This document shows, in pieces, positions 47,105 to 54,674 of a stretch of 64,000 bases of DNA (the stretch's first letter is position 1; every line of letters starts with the position of its first letter). The notes under the pieces were generated by a model. The model did not search any database and was not told where the DNA came from. It worked only from the letters and a program-made list of their open reading frames with translations. This stretch comes from CAZGAQ01 sp964523405 (lineage in GTDB: Bacteria > Planctomycetota > Phycisphaerae > UBA1845 > Fen-1342), in the NCBI GenBank assembly GCA_964523405.1, contig CAZGAQ010000002.1, positions 267,139 to 331,138 on the forward strand. The letters run 5' to 3'. Made by a program: the position numbers and the translations under genes.

Positions 47105-48177
47105 GAAGTGCTCCTTGACTCGACGGCCGCTTCGTGCGCCGCACCGTGATCGGATGCCGGCTGCGCGGCCGAGATCTTCAGGTACTCGTCCATTGCCTGC
47201 CACACGCCCCGCACATCAGACGCCACGCCCTCGTTCGTGAATTCGACGATTGTGCGCCCCGCCACCTGTGCCGCGGTGACGGCTTGGTCGTACCGCACGC
47301 GGCCGGCGATGCGCAGCCCCTGGCGGAGCGCCGCGGTCTCGATCTGCGCTGTCATGTCCGGGTTGAGGTCCCACTTGTTCACGCACGTCCATGTGGGCAC
47401 GCCGAAATGCCGCGCCACCCCGGCGACGCGCTCCAGATCGTGCTGGCCACTCACGGTTGGTTCCGTGACGATCAGGGCGGCGGTGGTGCAGGTCAGCGAG
47501 GCGATCACCGGGCAGCCGATGCCGGGGGCGCCGTCGATGATCACCAGGTCACGGCCCGCGCTCTTGGCAACGTCGCGGGCCTGGGCACGCACAACGCTCA
47601 CGAGCTTCCCCGAGTTTTCGGCCGCCGCCCCAAGCCGAGCATGGACCAGCGGCCCGCAGCGCGTATCTGAGACGAACCACTCGCCGCAGGTGCGCTCCAC
47701 AAAGTCGATCGCGTGGGCGGGACAGAACCGGACACAGACCCCGCAGCCTTCACACGCGAGCGGATCGATGGCAAATACCGGTTGGCCATTGCCCCCAGAG
47801 GCTGCCCACATCTCACGCAAGATCTCGTATGTCCGTACTGAGCACGAGCGCTGACAGAAATCGCAGCCCTTGCAGGCCGAGTGTGGGCCGCGCGGTGCGA
47901 GGGCGCCGTTCTCCCCTGCGTATTGTTCCACTGCCTCAAAGCGGCAGTAGCTGGCGCAGGCCCCGCAACGAACGCAATCCGCTTGGCGGATGATGGCCTC
48001 GTGGCCACTGCGGAACTCCTCACGCACTTTGATCTCGGGCGAGAGGACGAGCGACAGGTCCGCCGCGTCCACGTCGCAGTCCGCAACGACGGCGTTGCCG
48101 GCCAGGACTGCGAACGACGCTGTCAGGCTGGTCTTGCCTGTGCCACCCTTGCCGCTGATGACGACGAGTTCCCTCAT
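47101..48177 (-). CDS. MinD-type ATPase with ferredoxin insert (12 cysteines)
   Basis: This 358-residue MinD-superfamily P-loop ATPase has Walker A SGKGGTGKTS at 8-17. An insert of about 150 residues carries three four-cysteine sets: CVRCGACASYC, CKGCDFCQRSC and CEGCGVCVRFC. These could hold two or three [4Fe-4S] clusters. The ATPase resumes with DLVIIDGAPGIGCPV. It overlaps both neighbours by four bases (ATGA), so it forms a tightly coupled trio with the second MinD ATPase and the Mrp fusion. In Desulfovibrio the corresponding pair belongs to the orange-protein complex. The second cysteine set is additional to the usual two. Confidence 0.9.
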   Translation of the reverse strand: MRELVVISGKGGTGKTSLTASFAVLAGNAVVADCDVDAADLSLVLSPEIKVREEFRSGHEAIIRQADCVRCGACASYCRFEAVEQYAGENGALAPRGPHSACKGCDFCQRSCSVRTYEILREMWAASGGNGQPVFAIDPLACEGCGVCVRFCPAHAIDFVERTCGEWFVSDTRCGPLVHARLGAAAENSGKLVSVVRAQARDVAKSAGRDLVIIDGAPGIGCPVIASLTCTTAALIVTEPTVSGQHDLERVAGVARHFGVPTWTCVNKWDLNPDMTAQIETAALRQGLRIAGRVRYDQAVTAAQVAGRTIVEFTNEGVASDVRGVWQAMDEYLKISAAQPASDHGAAHEAAVESRSTS

Positions 48178-49046
48178 GCTGTACAGCTCGCTTTCGCACA
48201 GTCCGCGACCAGGCGCTCAAGCTGGTCCCACAGGTCCGCGAGCGCGGCTCGCACGTCCGGCCTGGCCGTCACCAGCAACTCCCCGCGCGAGTACGCTTCG
48301 GCAATTCTGCGATCGTCGGGAATGGTCAGCAGGACGGGAATCCCCTCCGTGGCGCAGTACGTTGCCACGCGGTCATCGCCGATATCCGCCCGATTGATGA
48401 CCACCCCGATGTGGACGCCAATCTGTCGCACGGTCTCAACGGCGAGCGTCAGGTCATGCAGGCCGAACGGCGTCGGCTCGGTGACGAGCAGGACGAAGTC
48501 ACAGTCGCGAACCGTAGTGACCACCGGGCAAGAAGTCCCCGGCGGTGCATCGATGATCTGCCAGCCGTCCTCCGGCGCCGCCGCCCGGACAGCGCGAATG
48601 ACCGGGGGGCTCTTGGCCTCACCCACGTTGAGCAAACCGCGAACGAATCGAACTTCTCCGGCGTGCCCGGTCTCGACAAACCCGATCTCGCGCGGCACCT
48701 CGACGATGGCCTTCTGCGGGCACACCAGCGCACAGCCGCCGCAACTGTGGCATAGCTCAGGGAAGACGAGGGGCTTGTCGCCCAGCCAGATCAGCGCGCT
48801 GTACTGGCAGACCTGCGCGCACCGCCCGCACCGATCGCACGCATCCGCGCGCACGTGCGGCACGAGTAACGTGACCGGTTCGCGGCGCTCGATCGTCGGT
48901 TTCAAGAACAGGTGGCCGTTTGGCTCCTCGACGTCGCAATCGACATAGACGACACGGTGGCCAAGCTGGGCTGCCACGACCGCCAAGTTCGTGGCCAGCG
49001 TGGTCTTGCCGGTGCCGCCTTTGCCGCTTGCGATTGCGATTTTCAC
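48174..49046 (-). CDS. MinD-type ATPase with two-cluster ferredoxin insert
   Basis: This 290-residue P-loop ATPase has Walker A SGKGGTGKTT at residues 7-16 and a ferredoxin insert with CDRCGRCAQVC and CHSCGGCALVCP, enough for two [4Fe-4S] clusters. The second half has WQIIDAPPGTSCPVV. It is the first of three overlapping ATPase genes and pairs with the following MinD protein, as in orp clusters. The likely role is ATP-dependent assembly or electron delivery for a metal-sulfur protein; this is inference from the family. Confidence 0.9.
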   Translation of the reverse strand: MKIAIASGKGGTGKTTLATNLAVVAAQLGHRVVYVDCDVEEPNGHLFLKPTIERREPVTLLVPHVRADACDRCGRCAQVCQYSALIWLGDKPLVFPELCHSCGGCALVCPQKAIVEVPREIGFVETGHAGEVRFVRGLLNVGEAKSPPVIRAVRAAAPEDGWQIIDAPPGTSCPVVTTVRDCDFVLLVTEPTPFGLHDLTLAVETVRQIGVHIGVVINRADIGDDRVATYCATEGIPVLLTIPDDRRIAEAYSRGELLVTARPDVRAALADLWDQLERLVADCAKASCTA

Positions 49047-49125
49047 GGAAGCTGCTTTCTATCCGTCGGTCAGCCAGCACGCACACGTGCTCGCTGGGCG
49101 TACGGATTTGCGAGCGGTTCGGGTC

Positions 49126-49704
49126 TCAGGCTCCGCCGCAACCGCGACCGCGTCCGCGCCCACGCCCACCACCTTGCCCGCGCCCACCGCCGCCTTGTCC
49201 GCGGCCACGACCCATCCCGCGCCCCATGCCGCCGCCTTGGCCCATGCCCATGCCGGCACCTGGACTGACGGCCGGCGGGGGACCGGGGGTGAAAGGCGCG
49301 CCCGGCGAAGGCCCGGGGGCCGGCGTTGGCGCGCCGCTCGCCCCCAGTCCGCTGTGACCAGGCACGTTGGCCGTCGCCGCCGGCGTCAATTGGCCAGCCT
49401 TGTACTGCTCCACGACCTGGCGCACGGTTCCGGCGCAGCCCACCACCACGTCAATCCCGGCGGCACTCAGTGTCTGGTGTGCGTTCGGGCCGCAATTGCC
49501 GGTCAGCACACACTTGACGCCGCGCTCGGCCAGCAGGCGCGCAGACTGAATCCCCGCACCTTGTCCGAGCGCCTGGTTCGCGTTGTCGATTGCTTCGAAG
49601 CTCAGACTGTCCGTCTCCACAAGCAGGAATAGCGGGCAGCGGCCGAAACGCGGATCCATCGCCGCGTCGAGCTGCGGCTCCACAGCCGTCACTGCAATTC
49701 TCAT
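49126..49704 (-). CDS. DiNase-domain protein with Gly/Arg-rich tail (orange-protein-like)
   Basis: This 192-residue protein has a dinitrogenase iron-molybdenum cofactor domain (residues 1-105; DPRFGRCPLF and CVLTGNCGPNA). A Pro/Ala linker follows, and then about 60 residues made almost wholly of Gly, Arg, Met and Gln. The domain is shared with NifX/NifY and the orange protein Orp, which bind metal-sulfur clusters. The Gly/Arg tail may bind nucleic acid or metal or simply be disordered. GAGGA six bases upstream supports ATG 49704. It lies 74 bases after the DUF5320 gene and 79 bases before the MinD trio. Confidence 0.88.
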   Translation of the reverse strand: MRIAVTAVEPQLDAAMDPRFGRCPLFLLVETDSLSFEAIDNANQALGQGAGIQSARLLAERGVKCVLTGNCGPNAHQTLSAAGIDVVVGCAGTVRQVVEQYKAGQLTPAATANVPGHSGLGASGAPTPAPGPSPGAPFTPGPPPAVSPGAGMGMGQGGGMGRGMGRGRGQGGGGRGQGGGRGRGRGRGCGGA

Positions 49705-49778
49705 GATTTCCTCATTCCTGCCGGCGGCGCGCGGCACACTCTGCCACGCCCGCCGGACGCCGCTTTGATCATGCGCCG

Positions 49779-50180
49779 CTACGGCGTCGTCTTCTCGGCG
49801 TGCTGCGCGTTCAACTCTTCGATCCGGCGGCGCAGCAACTCAGCATTCTGTTCCAGGCACTGCAGATCGGCCTGCAGCATGCTCACTTGCTGCTCGCGCG
49901 TGGGTACCGGCATGTCATACTCCATTGGGTACGTCATGAACCCGCGCCGCCCGCGGCCACGGCCACCGCGCTGCCAGCCGGTGAGGCCGGTCGCGTAGAA
50001 GCGGTGCCGCCAGCCGCGACCGCCACCACCCCAGCCGCCACCGCGGCCACGGCCCATGCCCAGGCCGTAACCGGGGATGGGATTCATGTAGCCGGGCATG
50101 TCGTAACCAGCGCAGTATCCAGCGGCGCGGCCCGTTTGTGGGCCCTGTCCGAGCGGCCCCGTGTGATCTCCACCAGGCAT
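49779..50180 (-). CDS. DUF5320 protein
   Basis: This 133-residue protein starts with the hallmark MPGGDHTGPLGQGPQTGRAA of DUF5320. A Gly/Arg/Tyr-rich stretch (about 35-85) follows and then a C-terminal coiled coil (REQQVSMLQADLQCLEQNAE region). DUF5320 genes are nearly always found beside DiNase and MinD genes in anaerobes, but their role is not known. AAGGAG lies seven bases before the ATG. It starts four bases after the DUF89 stop. Confidence 0.88.
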   Translation of the reverse strand: MPGGDHTGPLGQGPQTGRAAGYCAGYDMPGYMNPIPGYGLGMGRGRGGGWGGGGRGWRHRFYATGLTGWQRGGRGRGRRGFMTYPMEYDMPVPTREQQVSMLQADLQCLEQNAELLRRRIEELNAQHAEKTTP

Positions 50181-50184
50181 GTCA

Positions 50185-51108
50185 TTACTCCTTATCGAAA
50201 GTGAGGTTTATTCTCGTAAGCGCCGCCACACCGGCGCACCCTGCTGGCGTCGCGGCACCGAGTGACCTGCGCAGGATCAAGCTACCAACGTCGCAATCCA
50301 GTTCCCGCGCGATCACCGGGCACTTCACCAGCAGCGCGAAGAAGATGTCCTTTTCGACGTGACTCAACGTCTCGAAATTCCCCTGACCTTTGGCAATCAC
50401 CAAGTCGGAACTATCGAATCGTCGTCGAAACGACGTGCTGCAGTCCTCCAGGATCGTCCCCGGCGCATCTGAGCCGTTGTCGATGACCTCCACGAGTTCC
50501 GGCAGGCCAATTGCCTCGGCATCGGCCAGCGTTGCGTCGTTGATCACCGGCCCCCCCCGCACCGCCACAGTCACCTTTTCGAGCGGCAACCGCTCGATCA
50601 GCAGCCGGTCGAAGACCAACTCGTTCGCGTTGTCCGCGAGATACAGGATTCGCCCGGCTTCCGCGACGGCCCGTGCGAGCGCTTCCACGTCACCGCTGAG
50701 CGGTGCGTTCAGGGCATGATCGATCGCATCGGTGACTTGTGTGTCGAGCAACCCGCTATTAACGCCCATGTCGATGACGTTGCCGGCGATTGCCAGCCGG
50801 ACGGCCGTTTCGAGCGGCGTATCAGACCGCGCGACGCGTGCGCGGAGTGCAGGGAGATGCCGCAGCGCCAGGCGGTTGAATCGGTCCTTCGCGCCCCGGT
50901 ATGGATCACTCTGGCACGTGAGCTCCCGAATCCGGCGGTGGATCCGTTGTCCCATCGCGGGCGGGGGCTGATGAGGATCTAAGTCGCTGGCCGCGCGGAG
51001 GATCTCTTGCAGCAGTCGCTCGTGGATGGCTTCATCGTTCGTCACGAGGCGCACGGCGTCCAGCGTCTGTCGGAGAAAGCAAGGAATGCAGTCAAGATAC
51101 GTTCTCAT
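50185..51108 (-). CDS. DUF89 / ARMT1-like damage-control phosphatase
   Basis: The 307-residue product is a DUF89 family protein. The N-terminal CIPCFLRQTLDA pair of cysteines defines the bacterial/archaeal subgroup; metal-binding aspartates lie in ADNANELVFDRLL and later NGSDAPG. Family knowledge: DUF89 proteins are metal-dependent phosphatases that hydrolyse damaged sugar phosphates, yet the cysteine-containing subgroup has no proven substrate and co-occurs with DiNase/MinD genes. The ATG at 51108 begins MRTYLDCIPC, the usual start. It lies seven bases after the DiNase gene. Confidence 0.85.
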   Translation of the reverse strand: MRTYLDCIPCFLRQTLDAVRLVTNDEAIHERLLQEILRAASDLDPHQPPPAMGQRIHRRIRELTCQSDPYRGAKDRFNRLALRHLPALRARVARSDTPLETAVRLAIAGNVIDMGVNSGLLDTQVTDAIDHALNAPLSGDVEALARAVAEAGRILYLADNANELVFDRLLIERLPLEKVTVAVRGGPVINDATLADAEAIGLPELVEVIDNGSDAPGTILEDCSTSFRRRFDSSDLVIAKGQGNFETLSHVEKDIFFALLVKCPVIARELDCDVGSLILRRSLGAATPAGCAGVAALTRINLTFDKE

Positions 51109-51115
51109 GAGCGTG

Positions 51116-51514
51116 TCACTGTTCCTGCCGTGTATGCCGTGTGCGCCCGCAGCCACGCCCACCGCGATGCCGCCTGCGACCGCAACAACCGGGCATCAGA
51201 AACGCCTGATCGTTGAGCTGGCCCGCCACAAATGCCCGTAGGACCTCTTCCACGGGGCCGCACGTCTGTGGAATCACGCGGATTCCTGCGGCGCCGAGCG
51301 TCGCTTCTAGCGGCCGCGAGATGGCGCCGCAGATCAGCACGTGCACGCCGTGCTGCGATAGCTCAGCGACGCGCCGCGCAACGTCCTGCGAATGCAGCGG
51401 AACCGTCTGCCGGCCCAGTTCCTGGTCGCCGTCAAGTTCAACAAGCACGACCGCTTGCGCCACGTCGAACACGGGCGACACGCGGTCTTCGAGCGTGGGG
51501 ATCGCAACGTTCAT
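51116..51514 (-). CDS. DiNase (NifX-like) protein with Cys/Arg-rich tail
   Basis: This 132-residue single-domain dinitrogenase iron-molybdenum cofactor protein has its domain at about 1-105 (PVFDVAQAVVLVELDG and VLICGAISRPLEATL). The C-terminus PGCCGRRRHRGGRGCG is rich in Cys and Arg. It is the third DiNase domain in the array and the first gene of the fourteen. ATG 51514 is the natural domain start; no strong ribosome-binding site is visible in front of it, and a possible sigma-54 element lies so close that the messenger would be nearly leaderless. Confidence 0.85.
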   Translation of the reverse strand: MNVAIPTLEDRVSPVFDVAQAVVLVELDGDQELGRQTVPLHSQDVARRVAELSQHGVHVLICGAISRPLEATLGAAGIRVIPQTCGPVEEVLRAFVAGQLNDQAFLMPGCCGRRRHRGGRGCGRTRHTRQEQ

Positions 51515-51527
51515 CGTGGGTCGGATT

Positions 51528-51543
51528 AGCACGGCCAATGCCA
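51528..51543 (-). promoter_or_regulatory. Candidate sigma-54 (-24/-12) element
   Basis: Read on the minus strand, TGGCAT and, ten bases after its GG, GTGCT resemble the sigma-54 consensus TGGCACG-N4-TTGCW with exact GG-to-GC spacing. It is upstream of the first gene of the DiNase/MinD array. A start of transcription 12 bases further would fall at about 51516-51518, only a few bases before the ATG at 51514, which weakens the call. Confidence 0.35.
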
Positions 51544-51634
51544 CCCGGGAAAACGTCAGCAACAAAATCGGTTAACAGTTTGCATTAGAAAGACTTATGG
51601 CCAGCGTGGCGGGGCCGCCTTGCCCATGCCAGCT

Positions 51635-51687
51635 ATTGCAATGTGCAACGGCGTCAGGAGAGATCAATTGCAATTTGCGTTGACGCC
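51635..51687. promoter_or_regulatory. Operator-like repeats in divergent region
   Basis: ATTGCAAT occurs at 51635-51642 and 51667-51674, 32 bases apart, close to three helical turns. GGCGTCA (51650-51656) and TGACGCC (51681-51687) form an inverted repeat interleaved with them. The region lies between the DiNase array (minus) and a small exported protein (plus), about 120 bases from the first start, the distance expected for an activator site. Confidence 0.5.
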
Positions 51688-51791
51688 GACGGGCGGCCGA
51701 AGAGACTGCGCTGGCCGCCTCGACAGGCGTGCTGGTTACGCTATGATTGACTCGTAGTATTTCGTATTACTTGCGGGCGGGCTGGTTCGAT

Positions 51792-52088
51792 ATGGGTGAG
51801 CGGCTGCGTAGCTGGCTTTCCGTCTTGGCCGTCGTGGGATTCGCCCTAGGGCCGGCCGCGGGGGTCGCGCAGGCGCTGCATCTGGCAGAAGCCGGCCACC
51901 AACACGATTCAAATCATTGCGTTATCTGCCTGGATCTGACGATCGGAGCGGGCGCCGCTCAGGTGCCCATGCCGGTCGTGATCGACTGCGGGGTTCAATC
52001 TCCGACTGACATCCGACCGGTTTCCGATGAAGCACCGGTCATCAATTGCCCCTGCCAGCCCCTCGCCGCGCGGGCTCCTCCTACCTAG
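51792..52088 (+). CDS. Small exported protein with His/Cys segment
   Basis: This 98-residue protein has an N-terminal signal or anchor helix (SWLSVLAVVGFALGPAAGVA) followed by HLAEAGHQHDSNHCVICLDL, a His/Cys cluster resembling the metal-binding segment of small DUF2946-like exported proteins, and NCPCQ near the end. The in-frame ATG at 51747 is possible, but 51792 opens directly on the signal segment. It is divergent from the DiNase array. Metal binding is inferred from the residues only. Confidence 0.55.
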   Translation: MGERLRSWLSVLAVVGFALGPAAGVAQALHLAEAGHQHDSNHCVICLDLTIGAGAAQVPMPVVIDCGVQSPTDIRPVSDEAPVINCPCQPLAARAPPT

Positions 52089-52184
52089 CCCGCGCCCACA
52101 GTTTCCTCCAGATTTCAGCACGAGTCGACGCCGGTGGCGGGCGCACGGCGTCGCTTGGGCCTTGAATAACGGCGAGGGTTTGCC

Positions 52185-52889
52185 ATGAAACAGCGTGCCT
52201 TCACGCTGATCGAATTGCTGGTTGTTGTGGCCATTATCGCGATGTTGATCTCGATTCTGGTGCCCAGCCTGGCGCGTGCCCGGGAGGTCTCCAAGGCGAC
52301 GGTCTGCGGCTGCAACCTGCGTCAACTTGGCCTCGCGGTCCAGCTATACGCGGATCACTACGGCGGGCATCTGATCACCGCGGGCATGCCGCACGGCGGC
52401 AACGTGGACGAGAACGTTGCGTGGTTTATCACGCTCCAGCAGGAGTACCAGAATCCACTGGTAGCACGGTGTCCATCGGATCGCAGCCGACATTGGACGG
52501 TACCAGTACCACCGGCGAACGTGCTCCGCCGCGTCAGTTTCGCGACCAACTACTACCTCGACCCGAAAATCCCGCTTACGAACCGGGGACCGTACAACCG
52601 GCAAGACGTGATACGGCACCCGTCCAGCACGATCCTGCTCGCCGAGTTGGTGGAGGAAGGGGAATACGCGGCTTCCGACCACGTGCACCCGGAGCAGTGG
52701 TGGTCTGATCCGGAGCGCTTGGCAGGGACGCAGGTCTTCCTCAAGCGGCACGTCGACAAGGCGAATTATCTCTTCGTCGACGGCCACGTAGCTCCGCACA
52801 GATTCAAGGAAACGTACGAAATCGACATGAACGGCGGGTTCCCGCCGAAGTTTTTTCAGAACAAGTACGACCCCGACATCGCGCGCTAG
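52185..52889 (+). CDS. Type II pseudopilin-like protein (DUF1559 type)
   Basis: This 234-residue protein has a class III signal: a short basic leader, then AFTLIELLVVVAIIAMLISI. The residue before the cleaved Phe is Ala instead of Gly, a variant common in planctomycete pseudopilins. It ends with the NYLFVDGHV motif of the H-x9-DG type. Such proteins are numerous in planctomycetes and may form or cap type II secretion pseudopili. GAGGG lies about eight bases upstream. The next gene follows 23 bases later. Confidence 0.88.
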   Translation: MKQRAFTLIELLVVVAIIAMLISILVPSLARAREVSKATVCGCNLRQLGLAVQLYADHYGGHLITAGMPHGGNVDENVAWFITLQQEYQNPLVARCPSDRSRHWTVPVPPANVLRRVSFATNYYLDPKIPLTNRGPYNRQDVIRHPSSTILLAELVEEGEYAASDHVHPEQWWSDPERLAGTQVFLKRHVDKANYLFVDGHVAPHRFKETYEIDMNGGFPPKFFQNKYDPDIAR

Positions 52890-52912
52890 CGCGGTGCAAC
52901 AGAGGAAGGAAG

Positions 52913-53509
52913 ATGAACATGAACATTCGCACGATCAGTCTCAGCATTTCCGCGGTCCTGCTGGCAGTCGCTGGACCGGCGTTGGCCGACGAGCACGAAG
53001 GCGATCTCGTCGTGGGCCGCACCGGGGCAAACCAGCTTCAGGTGGAGTTCGATTTCGTCCCGCCGATCGCGCTCCCGCCAGTGAACGGGTTGCTCAAAGG
53101 GTGGGCCCTGGACGATCCGGGCTTTGATCATCTCGAAAGCAACGAACCAAACGAGAACTTCTTCGTGCTCGGTGACGGCGCGCAGGTTCGCTTTGACGTG
53201 GTCTCGTTTGCACCGGCCTTCAAGGCCTGGACACCCGGTTTTGGGGCCGTGCTCCATAACCCGGGCGACGCGTACGTTTTTCCCGATGGCCACCTGCTGC
53301 ACGGTCACCTCGATTGGCACATCGACTCGCAGGACCCGCTCTTCGACCCCGCGGCCGGCCCGTGGATGGCCAGCTTCCGTCTTGTGGATGTCGGCACGAC
53401 TAGCTACAGCCCTTCCGACGTGTACACGTTCACGTTCACGCCGGAGCCGTCGTCGCTCGCCCTGCTGATGCTGGGCGGGCTGACGACACTGCGTCGTCGC
53501 GTCGGGTAA
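52913..53509 (+). CDS. Secreted PEP-CTERM protein
   Basis: This 198-residue protein has a signal peptide (about 1-25), a beta-rich domain with GDLVVGRTGANQLQVEFDF and HLDWHIDSQDP, and a PEP-CTERM sorting signal: PEPSSLALLMLGG followed by LRRR. The signal is cleaved by an exosortase and delivers the protein to the surface or matrix. Its domain is related to the next gene, which has a dockerin-like tail in place of PEP-CTERM. AGGAAGGAAG precedes the ATG; a second ATG two codons later is possible. Confidence 0.85.
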   Translation: MNMNIRTISLSISAVLLAVAGPALADEHEGDLVVGRTGANQLQVEFDFVPPIALPPVNGLLKGWALDDPGFDHLESNEPNENFFVLGDGAQVRFDVVSFAPAFKAWTPGFGAVLHNPGDAYVFPDGHLLHGHLDWHIDSQDPLFDPAAGPWMASFRLVDVGTTSYSPSDVYTFTFTPEPSSLALLMLGGLTTLRRRVG

Positions 53510-53524
53510 CTCTTCTCTACGGTC

Positions 53525-53553
53525 GGGCCGCCGTGGTACTCGCACGGCGGCCC
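53525..53553. terminator. Perfect 11-bp hairpin after the PEP-CTERM gene
   Basis: GGGCCGCCGTG (53525-53535) and CACGGCGGCCC (53543-53553) pair perfectly around a seven-base loop, 15 bases after the stop. No U-tract follows. Confidence 0.65.
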
Positions 53554-53611
53554 CGGCCGGCTTCCACCCCCCGCGGGCCCATCCGCGGCCATGTGCAAAG
53601 GAGAAATACTC

Positions 53612-54382
53612 ATGCTGCTTCGCGCTCGGTATGCCTTTGGACTGCTTGCGTTGGCTGGCCTTGCGAACGTCGCAGCGGCGCAGCATCTCGGCGATGTCTG
53701 GGTGGGGCGCTCCGCCAGCAACCAGATCGCCATCAGTCCGCGCGGCTTCATTCCCGACTTGAACTATCACACGTTGCTGCCCGTCAGCGGTCTGCTCCAC
53801 GGTTGGACCGATGCCGACCCGGGCTTGGATCACATCACGGCCGCGGATCCGAACAACAATCTGTTCCCCCTTCAGGCGGGGACCTCGGTCTGGCTGCAAA
53901 TCGTCGCCGTCGACGCGGCCTTTCGGCTCATCGATAGCGCCTTCAACATCCTGGACGCCCCGGGCCAGAGTACTTACCTGGGCGGTCATAACCTGCATGT
54001 GCACAACACCTGGCACATCAATAGCGATGATCCGGCGTACGACCCGGCGCAATGCGTGTGGCATATCACGGTCTTCCTCCGCGACGCTGGGAGCACCGGA
54101 TATGCCGCCTCCATTCCGTTCACCTTCAGCTTCACCAATGTGCCGGTGCGGCCACCCACACAGCCCGCCACCGGGGACTTCAACAACAACGGTGGCGTGG
54201 GCCTCGTCGACTGGCAGGCTCTCGCCGAGTGCTTCAGCGGTCCGGGCACACGACCGTCACCAAACGACCCAGCTATCACAACGTGCGAGGTTACGTGCAT
54301 GAACGCGTTTGACTTTGACGACGATCTGGATGTGGACCTCGTGGACTTCGCCGCTTTTCAGGGGCTCTATGGTGGTGATTAG
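53612..54382 (+). CDS. Secreted protein paralogous to the PEP-CTERM protein, with dockerin-like tail
   Basis: The 256-residue product has a signal peptide (MLLRARYAFGLLALAGLANV region) and a domain parallel to the preceding protein: GDVWVGRSASNQIAI, LLHGWTDADPGLDHI, NTWHINSDDPAYDP. Its C-terminal tail is a dockerin-like pair (GDFNNNGGVGLVDWQALAEC and DFDDDLDVDLVDFAAFQ). AAAGGAG eight bases upstream selects ATG 53612 over ATG 53591. The pair shows one secreted domain attached to two alternative sorting modules. Confidence 0.82.
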   Translation: MLLRARYAFGLLALAGLANVAAAQHLGDVWVGRSASNQIAISPRGFIPDLNYHTLLPVSGLLHGWTDADPGLDHITAADPNNNLFPLQAGTSVWLQIVAVDAAFRLIDSAFNILDAPGQSTYLGGHNLHVHNTWHINSDDPAYDPAQCVWHITVFLRDAGSTGYAASIPFTFSFTNVPVRPPTQPATGDFNNNGGVGLVDWQALAECFSGPGTRPSPNDPAITTCEVTCMNAFDFDDDLDVDLVDFAAFQGLYGGD

Positions 54383-54436
54383 ACAGGAGATGCCCACCCG
54401 ACTCTCCTGCGATCGGCGAACTGGCTGACAATTCTC

Positions 54437-54646
54437 ATGTCGTGCTTCGCCGGGTACGCCCGCGCACTGTCCTGCCGGGTCTCGACGGAACACTATTGGC
54501 CGAGCTCCGCGGAGTGGCGGCAACCAGCTGCCTCCGGCGCGTTGGCAAGCGTAGCGGAGATCCTCGTGAAGAGCTACCTTGACCGCCACTTGCCGGGCGC
54601 GAGCGATCCGGATTCAAACGCGCCGATCTCTGAGCAGGAGAAGTAA
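54437..54646 (+). CDS. Possible small protein upstream of the ZIP transporter
   Basis: A 69-codon frame lies 28 bases before the transporter. Its second half (AEILVKSYLDRHLPGASDPD) looks protein-like, but no ribosome-binding site or family is recognised. It may be chance; without it the 292 bases between the dockerin gene and the transporter are empty. Confidence 0.25.
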   Translation: MSCFAGYARALSCRVSTEHYWPSSAEWRQPAASGALASVAEILVKSYLDRHLPGASDPDSNAPISEQEK

Positions 54647-54674
54647 CCTCGCCGAGCAGGCGAGCGAGCACGTC

